This document shows positions 26,075 to 34,716 of a stretch of DNA of 63,334 bases, piece by piece. The DNA is from a virus. The number at the start of each line of letters is the position of its first letter. Positions within the stretch are counted from its first letter, which is position 1. Made by a program: the position numbers and the translations under genes. Below the pieces are notes generated by a model. That model had not been told where the DNA came from and ran no database searches. It saw only the letters and a program-made list of their open reading frames with translations. Location: positions 1 to 63,334 of IMG/VR virus record IMGVR_UViG_3300047494_000258; one strand, written 5' to 3'.

Positions 26075-26287
26075 CTAGGAAAGCGACGTGATAATTCCGT
26101 TGAGGGTGGCGATGTTGGGGTCGCCATTGGGAAGCAGCGCGACAATGTTGTTCAAACTGATGATCAGCTCAGAGGTCTTGGACTGGGTCGCCGCGAGCAA
26201 ACCAATCGCGTCAAGTCCGATCGCGCACGCTGCCGCCTGTTGCGTCGGCGTGGGCGAAATGCCCTTGAGCGTCGTCAGAACGCCCAT
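26075..26287 (-). CDS. Small helical protein, paralogue family member B
   Basis: 70 residues, MGVLTTLKGISPTPTQQAAAC ... NGDPNIATLNGIITSLS. It is a paralogue of the neighbouring 73-residue protein. Its ATG lies against the stop of the 474-residue structural gene, consistent with co-expression. Function unknown. Confidence 0.6.
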   Translation of the reverse strand: MGVLTTLKGISPTPTQQAAACAIGLDAIGLLAATQSKTSELIISLNNIVALLPNGDPNIATLNGIITSLS

Positions 26288-27711
26288 TAGTCGAAGTTAA
26301 CTGCGAGAACCTGACCTGTGCCGGGGACCAGGACGATGCCCGTGGCGCATGGCCAGTCAAGGTAGATCACTCCGACAGCGTTGGGGATCGTCGCGATCTG
26401 GTTAGCGGCTGCGGCTGCACCTGTCGAGGCGCAATCGTTGGCGGTGCCAACGGTGGAACCGGCCGTCACAACCGAGACGCGCATCAAACGACCTGGCGCG
26501 GCCTTGATCGCCGTCGCAGCAGTGACGTTGTACGTGTTCGAGATGCCGCCGCCGCGTGTCGACTCAGCACCGATTGCGTTGAGCGCGGCGCGGGCCCGAT
26601 CCATCGAGGCGCCGTTCCACAATCCCGGGCTTTCCAGCACGACGTTCTGAGGCGCACAAGCGTCGGCAGTGGCCGCGCGCTCGATGTAGAACAGGCCCGA
26701 GACGGGATCCCACAGCGCTTCTTCCTCGATGCCGATGCCAGTCGCGTTGAAACCGTTCAGGCCAGGACCGTTTGCCGAGAAAGAGTCGTAGGCAATCGTG
26801 TCGTACGGGACGCTCAGGACAATAGCCGAGGTCAGCGGAACTGTGGTGCCGCCTTCGACGTATGAAGGGTCGATGTAGACGACTTCAAAGCTGCCAGCAG
26901 CAGGGAATGTCGCGGCTTTCAGCAAGGTAATCTGCATCCCTGCCTTCAGGGTGCCGGCTGACGCCACGACCAAGCTGGTTGAGCCCTGAGTACCGCCGCT
27001 CGAGATCGTCGCGGTGGTCCGAGCCTTTGCCTGGACACTGCGCGCACGGTCGAAATTGCCTCCACCAGGTCCCCCGCCGTTGAACTCATATTCAGCAGCG
27101 ACCGCAGTACCAATCCCCGTGGCGCCGTCCGCCTCACCAGCAGCATCACGCTCCTGGTTATATACGAACCCACGGATGACTGGGTTGGTATGCGACTTGG
27201 CGAAGAGCGCTTGGAACGTCGTCGCGGACGGCAGCGAAATGACGGTCACGGCTTCCTGATTGGTACCGGTATCGATCAGAAGCGTAGAGCCGGCCTGAAT
27301 CGACCAGGGCACGCCACCAATAACACCGGACATCGCAGCGGGCGTCACTGTCTGAGTACCGATCGAGATCGCGCCACTCGATGAGGTCTTGAACCCCATG
27401 GCGAACTGGGCGGCACCGGTGGCAATGCCTTGTGACGGTACGCCGTCAGTTCCGGTTTCGCGCTGGCGATCAAGGTTACCCGCGACGTTCAGAACTTGAG
27501 CGACGCCGCCCGTCAGAATGCCGGCCGCGCTGGCACCAGGTTGCTGATTGTCAGCCTGGTGAAGAACTTGGACCGAGGCTTTCAGCCCCGTGCTGGGGTC
27601 GGTAACAGAAGACGAACCCACATAGGCGTTCGAATTGGTCGGGTCTTGGGTGACCGAGAGAGATTGGGTCGCGTTATTCGCGTCCTTGACTGCAAGTGCC
27701 CCAGCTGCCAT
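26287..27711 (-). CDS. Large head-region structural (fibre/decoration-like) protein
   Basis: 474 residues, beta-rich, low charge, with multiple TTT/SVT strands, a GGSTSLVVASAGTLKAG segment (about 240-260) and a C terminus VVTAGSTVGTANDCASTG...VIYLDWPCATGIVLVPGTGQVLAVNFD. It lies between portal-side and capsid-side genes and is flanked by three small paralogues. A capsid fibre or decoration protein is likely. Confidence 0.55.
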   Translation of the reverse strand: MAAGALAVKDANNATQSLSVTQDPTNSNAYVGSSSVTDPSTGLKASVQVLHQADNQQPGASAAGILTGGVAQVLNVAGNLDRQRETGTDGVPSQGIATGAAQFAMGFKTSSSGAISIGTQTVTPAAMSGVIGGVPWSIQAGSTLLIDTGTNQEAVTVISLPSATTFQALFAKSHTNPVIRGFVYNQERDAAGEADGATGIGTAVAAEYEFNGGGPGGGNFDRARSVQAKARTTATISSGGTQGSTSLVVASAGTLKAGMQITLLKAATFPAAGSFEVVYIDPSYVEGGTTVPLTSAIVLSVPYDTIAYDSFSANGPGLNGFNATGIGIEEEALWDPVSGLFYIERAATADACAPQNVVLESPGLWNGASMDRARAALNAIGAESTRGGGISNTYNVTAATAIKAAPGRLMRVSVVTAGSTVGTANDCASTGAAAAANQIATIPNAVGVIYLDWPCATGIVLVPGTGQVLAVNFD

Positions 27712-27731
27712 GTATGGCTCCTAGAATGACA

Positions 27732-27755
27732 AAACTGCCCGTAGGCGGTTTGTTT
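27732..27755 (-). terminator. Weak hairpin before the 474-residue structural gene
   Basis: Minus-strand AAACCGCC/GGGCAGTTTT forms an imperfect 8-bp stem with one G-T type mismatch and a short T run, in the only sizable gap between head genes. May lower or reset transcription. The evidence is weak. Confidence 0.35.
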
Positions 27756-27773
27756 TGATGCGGATGAGCGGTT

Positions 27774-28061
27774 TTAGGCGAAGACCTTGATGGTCAGGAC
27801 CTGTCCAGAGTTCTGAGGCAGGGAGAAATTGAGTTGGCCCGTTGCCTGTACCGTCAAGCACAAACCATTGATCGTGGTCTGAACCGGATCGCTTGCGATC
27901 GGGAATGCCGTCAGCAGCGAGCGTAGCGCCATGAACAGATCGCCCATTCGTTCCTGCGCCTCGGCCAGCATTCCAGCGACATCACCCGGCGCATTTGCTG
28001 CATACGCAAGTTCAGCAGCAGTCGTGGTGACTGCCCGGATCGTCGTCAGAAGGTCTGCCAT
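27774..28061 (-). CDS. Small helical protein, paralogue family member C
   Basis: 95 residues: MADLLTTIRAVTTTAAELA..., then QERMGDLFMALRSLLTAFPIASDPVQTTINGLCL and a beta-type C terminus (QLNFSLPQNSGQVLTIKVFA). The first 70 residues resemble the 70- and 73-residue proteins at 25.8-26.3 kb, with an added tail. Likely virion part or assembly factor. Confidence 0.55.
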   Translation of the reverse strand: MADLLTTIRAVTTTAAELAYAANAPGDVAGMLAEAQERMGDLFMALRSLLTAFPIASDPVQTTINGLCLTVQATGQLNFSLPQNSGQVLTIKVFA

Positions 28062-28063
28062 AC

Positions 28064-28375
28064 CTAGGCAGTAACCAGAACGTCAAACGTACCAACAGCC
28101 AGCGTGTTCGCCGCAAGCCGAGGGGTGAGCGTGACGTTGAAGCCCGACTGCGTCTTGCCGCTGACGAACGGGACGCAATCTTGGCTGGGCGTGACCTGAA
28201 CGTTGTAACTGGCAGGCAGTGCGCCTGCAGCCACAGCGATCGCGGTAACAACTGCCGCCCCTGCTCCGCCACCGGCCACGTTTGGCACAGCGGTGTCGAT
28301 GAGGACCGAGAGACGATCTTGATTGGCCTGATTCGACCCTGTCATGAGGTCGACGGTGTGAACGGGTTTGCCCAT
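28064..28375 (-). CDS. Small virion-type beta protein
   Basis: 103 residues, Gly/Ala/Val-rich: PNVAGGGAGAAVVTAIAVAAGALPASYNVQVTPSQDC and TQSGFNVTLTPRLAANTL. Beta-rich composition and location after portal suggest a head decoration or stabilising protein. No family recognised. Confidence 0.5.
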   Translation of the reverse strand: MGKPVHTVDLMTGSNQANQDRLSVLIDTAVPNVAGGGAGAAVVTAIAVAAGALPASYNVQVTPSQDCVPFVSGKTQSGFNVTLTPRLAANTLAVGTFDVLVTA

Positions 28376-28377
28376 GG

Positions 28378-29691
28378 CTATTCCTTGTTTATTAGCTCTG
28401 GATTGACTTGCTTGGCACCTTGAGCGCCCTTGATTGCGATATCGACGTCAGCGCTCATCAGGTCACCCCAGTCGCTGTCGCTCGGTTCCTTGCCGAATTT
28501 CTCTCTGATCTCGTTTGGAGTCAGCGCATTCATCTTGTAGTAGCGCTCGAGGATCTGGCTGGTTGCATCCTCATCTTCGCGATCAAGGCCGATGAAGCGG
28601 AACTCGATCTGAGAGAAACCCAAACGGCCGTGAATCGATCGACGATTGAGGTAGGACTGGTAGTTCCGGGCCATCGGGATGATGGTGTTATCCCAGTCCA
28701 TGTCCTCCAGCGTTTCGCCGGTATTTCGGTTCACGTCCTGCTGCAAGCCGAGCGTCATAGGGCTGATTTCGAACGCAACCGCGATCTCGCGGATCAGCAT
28801 CTCCTGATACTTCAGGTATAGCGCGTCGTCATTCGCACCGCGGAGCTTTTCGACTTGAACCTGGCCAGCACCTTCCTTATCGGCGGGCGTGGACAGGATT
28901 GGCATCTGGCCTTGACCCTCGACCTCGTTCCGCCAGAAATTACGTACCGCCTGAATCTGCTCTTGCGACATGCCCCGAAAGAGCAGCATGTTTTCCGGCT
29001 GGGCGTTCGATGCCATGTCACCGGCGAACTCGGACACGCCCAGCAAGCGATTGACCGCATTGAATGCGATTTCGAGCGGGCCCCAGCCGAACGGTGAGTC
29101 GGTTGACGGGTCCTTGCGGATGTAGACCAGCTCCTCATCAAACAACGGCTTACCCTGCACGCCGCCGACGTTGCCGTAGCCCAGCACCTGCATGTAGCGC
29201 GGCTTTTCAGGCTCGCCATTCCAGCCGGCGAATACCTCGATCGACAAGGCGTCAACTGGCCACATCCACAATGGCCGGGCTGGATCGCCGCCGAGCTGCT
29301 GCTCATAAGTTCCGACACCACCGGTCAACAGATCCTCAATGATCTGCTCGGAGAACGAGCGGAAACTGTCGTCGCGGTTCGGAGAATTCAGGCAAGCCAC
29401 CACAATATCGATCTGCCGCTGCAGCTCTGGATTGAGGTCGATGCCATGCTTTGGCGTCACTTCCCACTCCAGCATTGCAATCGGATTCTTGATCCGATTC
29501 ATCGCGCGGCGCGCATACGGAGTCTTGGAGAACCTACGCAGGTTGGTCGGGGTCGGCTTCGGAAGCGGACGATCCTTCATGTAGTTGTAGCCACCCAGCG
29601 ACATCAGCCGGGCGTACACCTGGGTATCTCGAACGGGCGCCTTGCGTAAGCGCCCAGCGAAGAAGCGCTTCAATGAGTCAAGTGCGGCCAT
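28378..29691 (-). CDS. Portal protein
   Basis: 437 residues from ATG 29691, which follows the upstream terminase stop; a longer in-frame reading from 29742 would overlap terminase. RAMNRIKNPIAMLEWEV, ELVYIRKDPSTDSPFGWGPLEIAF and ALYLKYQEMLIREIAVAFEISPMTLGLQQDVNRNTGETL are typical of the HK97-type portal family. It forms the dodecameric ring through which DNA is packaged. Located immediately after TerL. Confidence 0.9.
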   Translation of the reverse strand: MAALDSLKRFFAGRLRKAPVRDTQVYARLMSLGGYNYMKDRPLPKPTPTNLRRFSKTPYARRAMNRIKNPIAMLEWEVTPKHGIDLNPELQRQIDIVVACLNSPNRDDSFRSFSEQIIEDLLTGGVGTYEQQLGGDPARPLWMWPVDALSIEVFAGWNGEPEKPRYMQVLGYGNVGGVQGKPLFDEELVYIRKDPSTDSPFGWGPLEIAFNAVNRLLGVSEFAGDMASNAQPENMLLFRGMSQEQIQAVRNFWRNEVEGQGQMPILSTPADKEGAGQVQVEKLRGANDDALYLKYQEMLIREIAVAFEISPMTLGLQQDVNRNTGETLEDMDWDNTIIPMARNYQSYLNRRSIHGRLGFSQIEFRFIGLDREDEDATSQILERYYKMNALTPNEIREKFGKEPSDSDWGDLMSADVDIAIKGAQGAKQVNPELINKE

Positions 29692-29704
29692 ATCAACCTT
29701 TTTC

Positions 29705-31189
29705 TTAGACCGAACCCAAGTCCCACTCTCCCAACGGGCCAATCAATTCTGCGAAGGCGCGCGACAGTGCGTCGATCTGATCGTCGTGCGCGCCGCCACC
29801 ATCAGGGTGGAAAGTCCGCATCTCTTCGACCAATGCTGTGTTCCATGAAGCTCTGAGCATCAGCACGTTGCCGACGTTGACCTGAGCTGCGAATGGTTCA
29901 GCGCGGACGCCTTTGTCTCCGGACTCAGGAGAGGCTTTGATTACGAGACCAGGAACCATCCTGGCCATGTACTTGACTTGTGTGGCACCGGCTTGCCCGG
30001 GGTCCTGTGGGATACTGATGATCGTTTCCCGACCATCAGCGATGCAGGTGTTGACGAATGCGCGGTCGCGATTGTCAGGACCAACCTGTGCTCGATACAT
30101 ATCGGCGATCAGGAATCGACCGTCCATGAGCTTGTAGAGCTTGGCGCCGACCGTGTAATCGCCACCACCCTCGGTACTGGCCAAGTCCCAACCACGCGCC
30201 GATTTCTCGGTGAATGCGGGGATCGCATCGACCACCAGAATGTTGGCGGGCTTGAAGAAGTCGCCTTCGAGCGGCGAAGGAATCTGTTGGTACAGCGCAG
30301 ACCATGTCCGCAGATTCGATTCAAACTGGGCCCAGTGCTTCCGGTCAAACCACTCAGGCCAGAGGTATTCGCCGTGCTTACGGCCGAGCGGGTCGCTATC
30401 AACCTCGCATCGTGCCTGGAGACAGAGAACCTCCCAGACGTTTCCGTCCTTGCAGAGAATCTTGCCGCTCTCGCCCTTCCAGTTATCAGGAAGGATACGA
30501 CCAGCAAGATCGTTCTCGTGCCACCTGGTCTGGATCAGCACGATCCAGCCACCCGGGATTAGCCGGGTCTTGATGTCATCTTCGTAGGCGTCCCACGTCT
30601 TATTGCGGATCGTCTCTGAGTTCGCCTGCTCACGGCCTTTGATCGGGTCATCAATGATGATGCCGTTGGCGCGATTGCCGGTGATCCCCGACAAGATCCC
30701 GCAGGACATGTATTCGCTGCCGTTCGACAGCGCAAATTCCTGGGCAGCTTGCGAGTCTGCAGCAAGCCCGGTACCGAATATTCCTCGATAGCGAGCCTGC
30801 CGGCAGATCGATCGCGTGCGGCGGCCCATCTTTCTGGCCAGATCATCGCCATAGCTGGCAAGGATCAGTTTCCTGTTCGGCTGCGCCCCCAAGAACTTGG
30901 AGGGGAATACCACCGAGGCATACGTTGACTTCGCGCTGCCAGGCGGCATGAACACCATCATGCGGCCATGCGGCGTGTTGCTGACTTCCTCGAGCTTCGT
31001 GAGCAACAGCCGATGATGATCGGCCATCGTCGTTTCGATGGGTTCGAAGAACTCTGTGTCTGGGTCGTCCCCGGATGGCTTACCGGGAACTTCGATCGCG
31101 TTCGCGAACTGGAGGATATCCTCACGAGCCCTGCGACGGATCAGCAGCTCTCTAGCCGCCTCCCTCTGCAATGGCGAGTAATTCTTCAT
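29705..31189 (-). CDS. Terminase large subunit
   Basis: 494 residues. MVFMPPGSAKSTYASVVFPSKFLG (about 78-101) carries a Walker-A-like GSAKST motif; IIDDPIKGREQANSETIRNKTWD contains the acidic Walker-B-like pair; GWDLASTEGGGDYTVGAKLYK and DQIDALSRAFAEL fit the C-terminal nuclease domain. The motor translocates DNA into the prohead. It overlaps the small subunit gene by 38 bp and is followed by the portal gene. Confidence 0.92.
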   Translation of the reverse strand: MKNYSPLQREAARELLIRRRAREDILQFANAIEVPGKPSGDDPDTEFFEPIETTMADHHRLLLTKLEEVSNTPHGRMMVFMPPGSAKSTYASVVFPSKFLGAQPNRKLILASYGDDLARKMGRRTRSICRQARYRGIFGTGLAADSQAAQEFALSNGSEYMSCGILSGITGNRANGIIIDDPIKGREQANSETIRNKTWDAYEDDIKTRLIPGGWIVLIQTRWHENDLAGRILPDNWKGESGKILCKDGNVWEVLCLQARCEVDSDPLGRKHGEYLWPEWFDRKHWAQFESNLRTWSALYQQIPSPLEGDFFKPANILVVDAIPAFTEKSARGWDLASTEGGGDYTVGAKLYKLMDGRFLIADMYRAQVGPDNRDRAFVNTCIADGRETIISIPQDPGQAGATQVKYMARMVPGLVIKASPESGDKGVRAEPFAAQVNVGNVLMLRASWNTALVEEMRTFHPDGGGAHDDQIDALSRAFAELIGPLGEWDLGSV

Positions 31190-31616
31190 CGGTCATTGCT
31201 TTGGTCTTGCGAGTCGTTTCAAGCTTTCCATCAAACTCGACTCGGCGACGGTTTGAATACGCGTCGCCACACTCCTTGGCGATCTGCTCCAAGAACTGCG
31301 CTGCCAGGACCATGTTCCCCTGATCTTCGGCCTTCTCGGCCATGCGCTGGAGAGCCTGAAGACGAACCGCCTTATGCGTGACAGGAATGGCGTCGATGTT
31401 TTCAAGGAACGCCTTTCGAGACGCGTGAAAGCGATCAATCCACTCCTGGCTGAGGCTCTTCGCTGACACCGAGCCCGGGAGATATGCATCCACCTGCTGG
31501 CGCGTGACCGTGATGCCGAACTCAGCTTGGACCGCATCCGCAACCGCCTTCTGCTTTTGATAAGCAGCTAGCGAGTCGACGATGAAAGCCTTAACAAGTT
31601 TGGAGAGCGCGGCCAT
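31152..31616 (-). CDS. Terminase small subunit (DUF2280-like)
   Basis: 154 residues. LSKLVKAFIVDSLAAYQKQKAVADAVQAEFGITVTRQQVDAY and RKAFLENIDAIPVTHKAVRLQALQRMAEKAEDQGNM are the signature of the DUF2280 family, which acts as the DNA-recognition subunit of phage terminases. It precedes TerL in the operon. Confidence 0.85.
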   Translation of the reverse strand: MAALSKLVKAFIVDSLAAYQKQKAVADAVQAEFGITVTRQQVDAYLPGSVSAKSLSQEWIDRFHASRKAFLENIDAIPVTHKAVRLQALQRMAEKAEDQGNMVLAAQFLEQIAKECGDAYSNRRRVEFDGKLETTRKTKAMTDEELLAIAEGGG

Positions 31617-31649
31617 GAATTTCGTCTTTCGTCCAAGCGCAGTCCAAGG

Positions 31650-32270
31650 TCACGCCGCCTTCAGCAGACAGGTACCGCAGGACTGAGCGATGGTCGCGGC
31701 GCCAACCTCTGGACGGCTATTAGCGGCTCGGACCAGTTCGGCGACGCTCCCATCAGGAGCACCAGTGCCGTAGCGCTTGACCACGCCAACAAACTCTTCG
31801 ACATCGTGACCTCGGATGCAGAGAACAGGCCTCCCAGTGTCCTTACGGAAGCGGGGAGCGCCGAACATGTCCCGGGCATGAGCAATGTGGAAAAGCTCGT
31901 GCTCGATCAAAGCGCAGAAGTCGCGATCGCTACACACATGGGCGTAGCCAGCATGGATGGTGATCACGAACTCTGGGACGCGCCCGAACCATTCCTCCAT
32001 CTGCTGCTCTTGGCGACCCTTCTGCCAGGCGCCGCAGCGAAATGTGACTTCCTCGCACAGGCCGACGATCCGCCGAAGCTGGCGGGTATAATCCATCCTG
32101 GCCCAGAGGAACGCGATATCGGCATGGCGCAGATGCGCTTGCTCAGGGTTATAGAGCTTGTGCTCTTCAGCCAAGATCGTCGAAGCAACCCAATCCCGTA
32201 CCTCAGGCGCGGGCTGGAAGGTCGGTCCTTCCCGAGGCGGGAATGGCCGGATGATCTTGGAAGGTTTCAT
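31650..32270 (-). CDS. Putative phage metallopeptidase (HExxH)
   Basis: 206 residues with HELFH at 124-128 and a CIRGHDVEEFVGVVKRYG segment supplying likely third-ligand residues. This is the putative-metallopeptidase family often found beside terminase genes. Two C-terminal Cys (CGTC) may bind a second metal. The target is unknown. Confidence 0.8.
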   Translation of the reverse strand: MKPSKIIRPFPPREGPTFQPAPEVRDWVASTILAEEHKLYNPEQAHLRHADIAFLWARMDYTRQLRRIVGLCEEVTFRCGAWQKGRQEQQMEEWFGRVPEFVITIHAGYAHVCSDRDFCALIEHELFHIAHARDMFGAPRFRKDTGRPVLCIRGHDVEEFVGVVKRYGTGAPDGSVAELVRAANSRPEVGAATIAQSCGTCLLKAA

Positions 32271-32557
32271 AAGGGACTACGCGCCCGCCTGTCGATTCCT
32301 ACCGGCCAAAGGTGAGCCAGCGAATCGCCGCCATCGAGCGCTGCTCCGTTTTCAGCCACTAAGAGCTTGGCTGCCGGCGTTGCGCCAGCTCCCATCTGCG
32401 CAGGACGCGCAGGTCACCACCACCACGACAAAATTATGGTTTCGATACCCAGTGAGCGCCGGTGGCTGGCTCGACGATGGAGAGCACACCATCAAGGTGG
32501 CCAGCGCTTGGGCTGCTGCACGCATGAATGCCCGCAATACGTGACTGAGAGGCCATC
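32271..32557. other. 287-bp interval with degraded phosphatase C-terminal remnants
   Basis: No intact gene is supported. On the minus strand, beyond the phosphatase stop, one frame reads YCGHSCVQQPKRW, which lines up with the GHT-x-V-x-x-P metal-binding turn of lambda-type phosphatases. A +1-shifted frame then reads GHLDGVLSIVEPATGAHWVSKP before a stop. The rest shows only short ORFs on both strands. The interval therefore looks like decayed 3' sequence of the upstream gene. Confidence 0.5.
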
Positions 32558-33067
32558 CTAAGACTTTCCGTCCCAGTTGCCCCCGATCAGATCGCGGCCC
32601 CATTGGATGGCCATCTGATCGATCCTGCCAGCGTCCAAGTCCGCGTCAGAGCCAAAGAACTCAGCATGGATTACATTGAACCGGTTTTCACCCTCAGCTA
32701 CGGCGATGGCGAGCGGGAGCTCTTCGATCCAGGCAGCGTAGTCCGTGAGCTCGCCGGGCTTGGTGTCAAGCGCCCAGCGACCACCGTTCTGGACCCACAA
32801 CGCGTGATGCCGGCCGCCTTTGACCACATCGAGCAGCATCTGCTCATGGTTGCCGCGGCATGCGTGAAACCATGACTGCTGCGTGAGCGCCAAGCACTTC
32901 GCCGAATCGGGACCTCGGTCGATCAAGTCACCGACGCTGAACACGCGATCAACCTTTGGATCCAGCTCTAACCCTTCAACGAAGGCCATGAAGAGGTCGA
33001 AGCAGCCATGCATGTCGCCGACGACGAAGTCCCGGCCCGACACGTTCTGTGGGAAGTGTCTGACCAT
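32558..33067 (-). pseudogene. Lambda-type serine/threonine phosphatase, C-terminally truncated
   Basis: 170 residues. FVVGDMHGCFD, FSVGDLIDRGPDS and ACRGNHEQM give the GDxHG, GDxxDRG and GNHE metal-binding motifs of calcineurin-like PP2A-type phosphatases. Lambda PP is about 221 residues; here a TAG ends the frame before the conserved GHT-x-V and IDTGA segments, whose remnants lie downstream in shifted frames. A strong terminator ends 13 bp upstream of the ATG with no ribosome site visible. Probably a decayed gene, though a shortened active form cannot be excluded. Confidence 0.65.
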
Positions 33068-33079
33068 GGCGCGCGGAAT

Positions 33080-33102
33080 AAAAAAACCCGCACGAATGCG
33101 GG
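33080..33102 (-). terminator. Intrinsic terminator upstream of phosphatase remnant
   Basis: Minus-strand CCCGCA-TTCG-TGCGGG with a seven-T tail: a 6-bp GC-rich stem closed by a stable TTCG tetraloop. It sits between the small protein gene at 33,165 and the phosphatase ATG at 33,067. Confidence 0.8.
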
Positions 33103-33164
33103 AAAGAATCGTGTCAGGGAGTGCACCACGATCCACTTGGAGACTGGTTCCTACACAGCGGTCG

Positions 33165-33356
33165 CTAGACCGCAAAACTTGAATTGGCAAACCCGAATGG
33201 CTGGTTGCGATCACGCCGGTCTTTAGCTTCCTGCAGCCGTACGATCTCAGCCTTGTGAGCAGCGCGCGCGGCAGCTTTCGCTTCGCGTTGCCGCTTTAGG
33301 CGAGCCTCTTCCGCCACGATCTCGTTGGTACGTGAGGGGAGTGGCCAGCTGGGCAT
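33165..33356 (-). CDS. Small basic coiled-coil protein
   Basis: 63 residues from ATG 33356, just downstream of the late terminator (longer in-frame reading from 33470 crosses it). Highly charged helix EARLKRQREAKAAARAAHKAEIVRLQEAKDRRDR followed by NQPFGFANSSF. No family recognised. As the first gene after tR'-like hairpin it would be the first product of antiterminated late transcription. Confidence 0.5.
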   Translation of the reverse strand: MPSWPLPSRTNEIVAEEARLKRQREAKAAARAAHKAEIVRLQEAKDRRDRNQPFGFANSSFAV

Positions 33357-33372
33357 ATTCGGTTCGCCAATG

Positions 33373-33405
33373 AAAAAAGCCGCCCCAAAAATGGAAGCGG
33401 CTTTT
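33373..33405 (-). terminator. tR'-like terminator at head of late operon
   Basis: Minus-strand AAAAGCCGC ... GCGGCTTTT stem of 9 bp with a 13-nt loop and six T residues. It lies about 30 bp downstream of the start point predicted for the late promoter at 33,441-33,470, the same order as lambda pR'-tR'. Late genes would then be expressed only when the Q-like product modifies RNA polymerase. Confidence 0.75.
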
Positions 33406-33440
33406 AAAGAGACAGTTCGAGAAATTATCGAATGGGACAG

Positions 33441-33470
33441 ATAATCCCGCATCCAAATATCTGTCGTCAA
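33441..33470 (-). promoter_or_regulatory. Candidate late promoter (pR'-like)
   Basis: Minus strand TTGACG (33470-33465), 18-nt spacer, GATTAT (33446-33441). It begins at the end of the Q-like gene and is followed after a short untranslated stretch by a terminator. The AT-rich stretch downstream (ATAATTTCTCG) could contain the Q recognition or pause site. Not proven. Confidence 0.5.
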
Positions 33471-33471
33471 T

Positions 33472-34095
33472 TCAAATTATTCCGGCTTGTTGCAAAACTG
33501 CATCCGCTTCCTCCCAGGCGCGCATTTCTAAGCCCTTTTTAGGTAGTTTTACTTTCTTCGTTTCTTTCTCGCCGTACATCCATAGCTCGATGCGCGCGCG
33601 ATAAGCTGGGATGGTGTCCCGGTTCACATCATAGAATTTCGCGAGCGCGGCATCGGTTCGACCATCGGAAAACTTGAAGAACCGCTTGATCATTGCCTCG
33701 ATCAAACCTCGTTTGGTGAGCGCACCAGGAAACTCCGCAACAGAGGCGCTAACGATCCGAGTGATCGCCTCCTCCCAAAACCAATTTGGTTTGGCTTTGG
33801 AACAGCAAGGACTACCGCACGAACACGCGCTGCGGTGAGGCGAGCAGCGAGCTGTCAGCACCGCGAAATGCAGATCGGAGACGTTGCGGCGCACGATAGA
33901 GATAATCAACCCAGCCTGGGCAGCACCGTCCAAGCCGCCAAGGCCTTTGCCGGAGCCGCCTCCTGATGGTCCGGACATTTGGCTCATCGCAGATTTCTGG
34001 TATTGCTCGCTCGAGAACCGCATGGCGAACATGATCGCCTGCTGTGCGCCTCGGAAGAGCGGCTCAACCGCTGTTGCTTCGGGTACTGCGCTCAT
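33472..34095 (-). CDS. Putative Q-like late antiterminator
   Basis: 207 residues from ATG 34095, with GGAGGAAGC just upstream. The middle has a zinc-finger-like cluster (CSPHRSACSCGSPCCSKAKPNWFW, about 82-105 in 20-residue-overlapping pieces), followed by a helical region with AALAKFYDVNRDTIPAYRARIELWM, a probable helix-turn-helix. Lambda-type Q proteins contain a similar Cys cluster. It ends the replication operon and is followed by a promoter-terminator pair, the classical place for Q. Function inferred from position and cluster. Confidence 0.55.
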   Translation of the reverse strand: MSAVPEATAVEPLFRGAQQAIMFAMRFSSEQYQKSAMSQMSGPSGGGSGKGLGGLDGAAQAGLIISIVRRNVSDLHFAVLTARCSPHRSACSCGSPCCSKAKPNWFWEEAITRIVSASVAEFPGALTKRGLIEAMIKRFFKFSDGRTDAALAKFYDVNRDTIPAYRARIELWMYGEKETKKVKLPKKGLEMRAWEEADAVLQQAGII

Positions 34096-34105
34096 GCTTC
34101 CTCCG

Positions 34106-34492
34106 TTACCTGGTTGATTCACACATCGCCGCAAAGCGGCCGATGCCGCTCGCATAACCCTTCAAAGGCTTGAACTCCAGCATCGGCAACCCCTCGCACA
34201 GTGCGGACAGCCTGACCGGCTTTGGCATGTTATGCGGCTCGCTACGTGAACTGATCACGATGTCTGGACCACGAACATAACGCCGGGGTCTTCCCGGGTT
34301 TTTGAGCCTGCTGCACCCGCAACTGGTCGACCGCTGAGCATTTAGCGAGTGATGTGGCACCGTTCGAACCTCACCACATGCGCAGCGGCAGACCCATTTC
34401 AGCCGGCCGTCCGTAGCCTTTTCTTCCGTAGCAGAAATGATCGTCCAGTGACCTATCCGATCCCCTACCTTCAGTTGCGCGACTCTTGGCAT
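34106..34492 (-). CDS. Zinc-ribbon protein of AP2/HNH-associated type
   Basis: 128 residues. GDRIGHWTIIS, then CRCACGEVRTVPHHSL and STSCGCSRLK match the small zinc-binding domain found at the N terminus of phage AP2/HNH proteins and in free-standing phage genes. The rest (CEGLPMLEFKPLKGYASG) is not recognised. Start preceded by AAGGGG. Confidence 0.6.
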   Translation of the reverse strand: MPRVAQLKVGDRIGHWTIISATEEKATDGRLKWVCRCACGEVRTVPHHSLNAQRSTSCGCSRLKNPGRPRRYVRGPDIVISSRSEPHNMPKPVRLSALCEGLPMLEFKPLKGYASGIGRFAAMCESTR

Positions 34493-34494
34493 GT

Positions 34495-34716
34495 CTACAC
34501 CCCTTTTTCAATGAACTGAACGCATCGCCGTCCGGCGCCGCGCTGGCATTTCGGCTCATCACCCTTTGTGCAGAACGTGCACGCGATGACCTTGCCGTTA
34601 AATCTGAACCGCCCTGCTTCGGCATGTTTGCAACCGGCACAGGTTTCTTCCTGCAAGCGCTGCATGATCTCAGCAGGGTCGCGACCAAAATGCGAGCGCG
34701 GTATGTCGCGCGTCAT
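34495..34716 (-). CDS. Small Cys-rich phage protein
   Basis: 73 residues with six Cys: TCAGC, ACTFC, then PKC and RRC. Two zinc-binding knuckles or an Fe-S site are possible. It overlaps the next upstream gene start region. A common accessory in phage replication regions, with no known function. Confidence 0.6.
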   Translation of the reverse strand: MTRDIPRSHFGRDPAEIMQRLQEETCAGCKHAEAGRFRFNGKVIACTFCTKGDEPKCQRGAGRRCVQFIEKGV

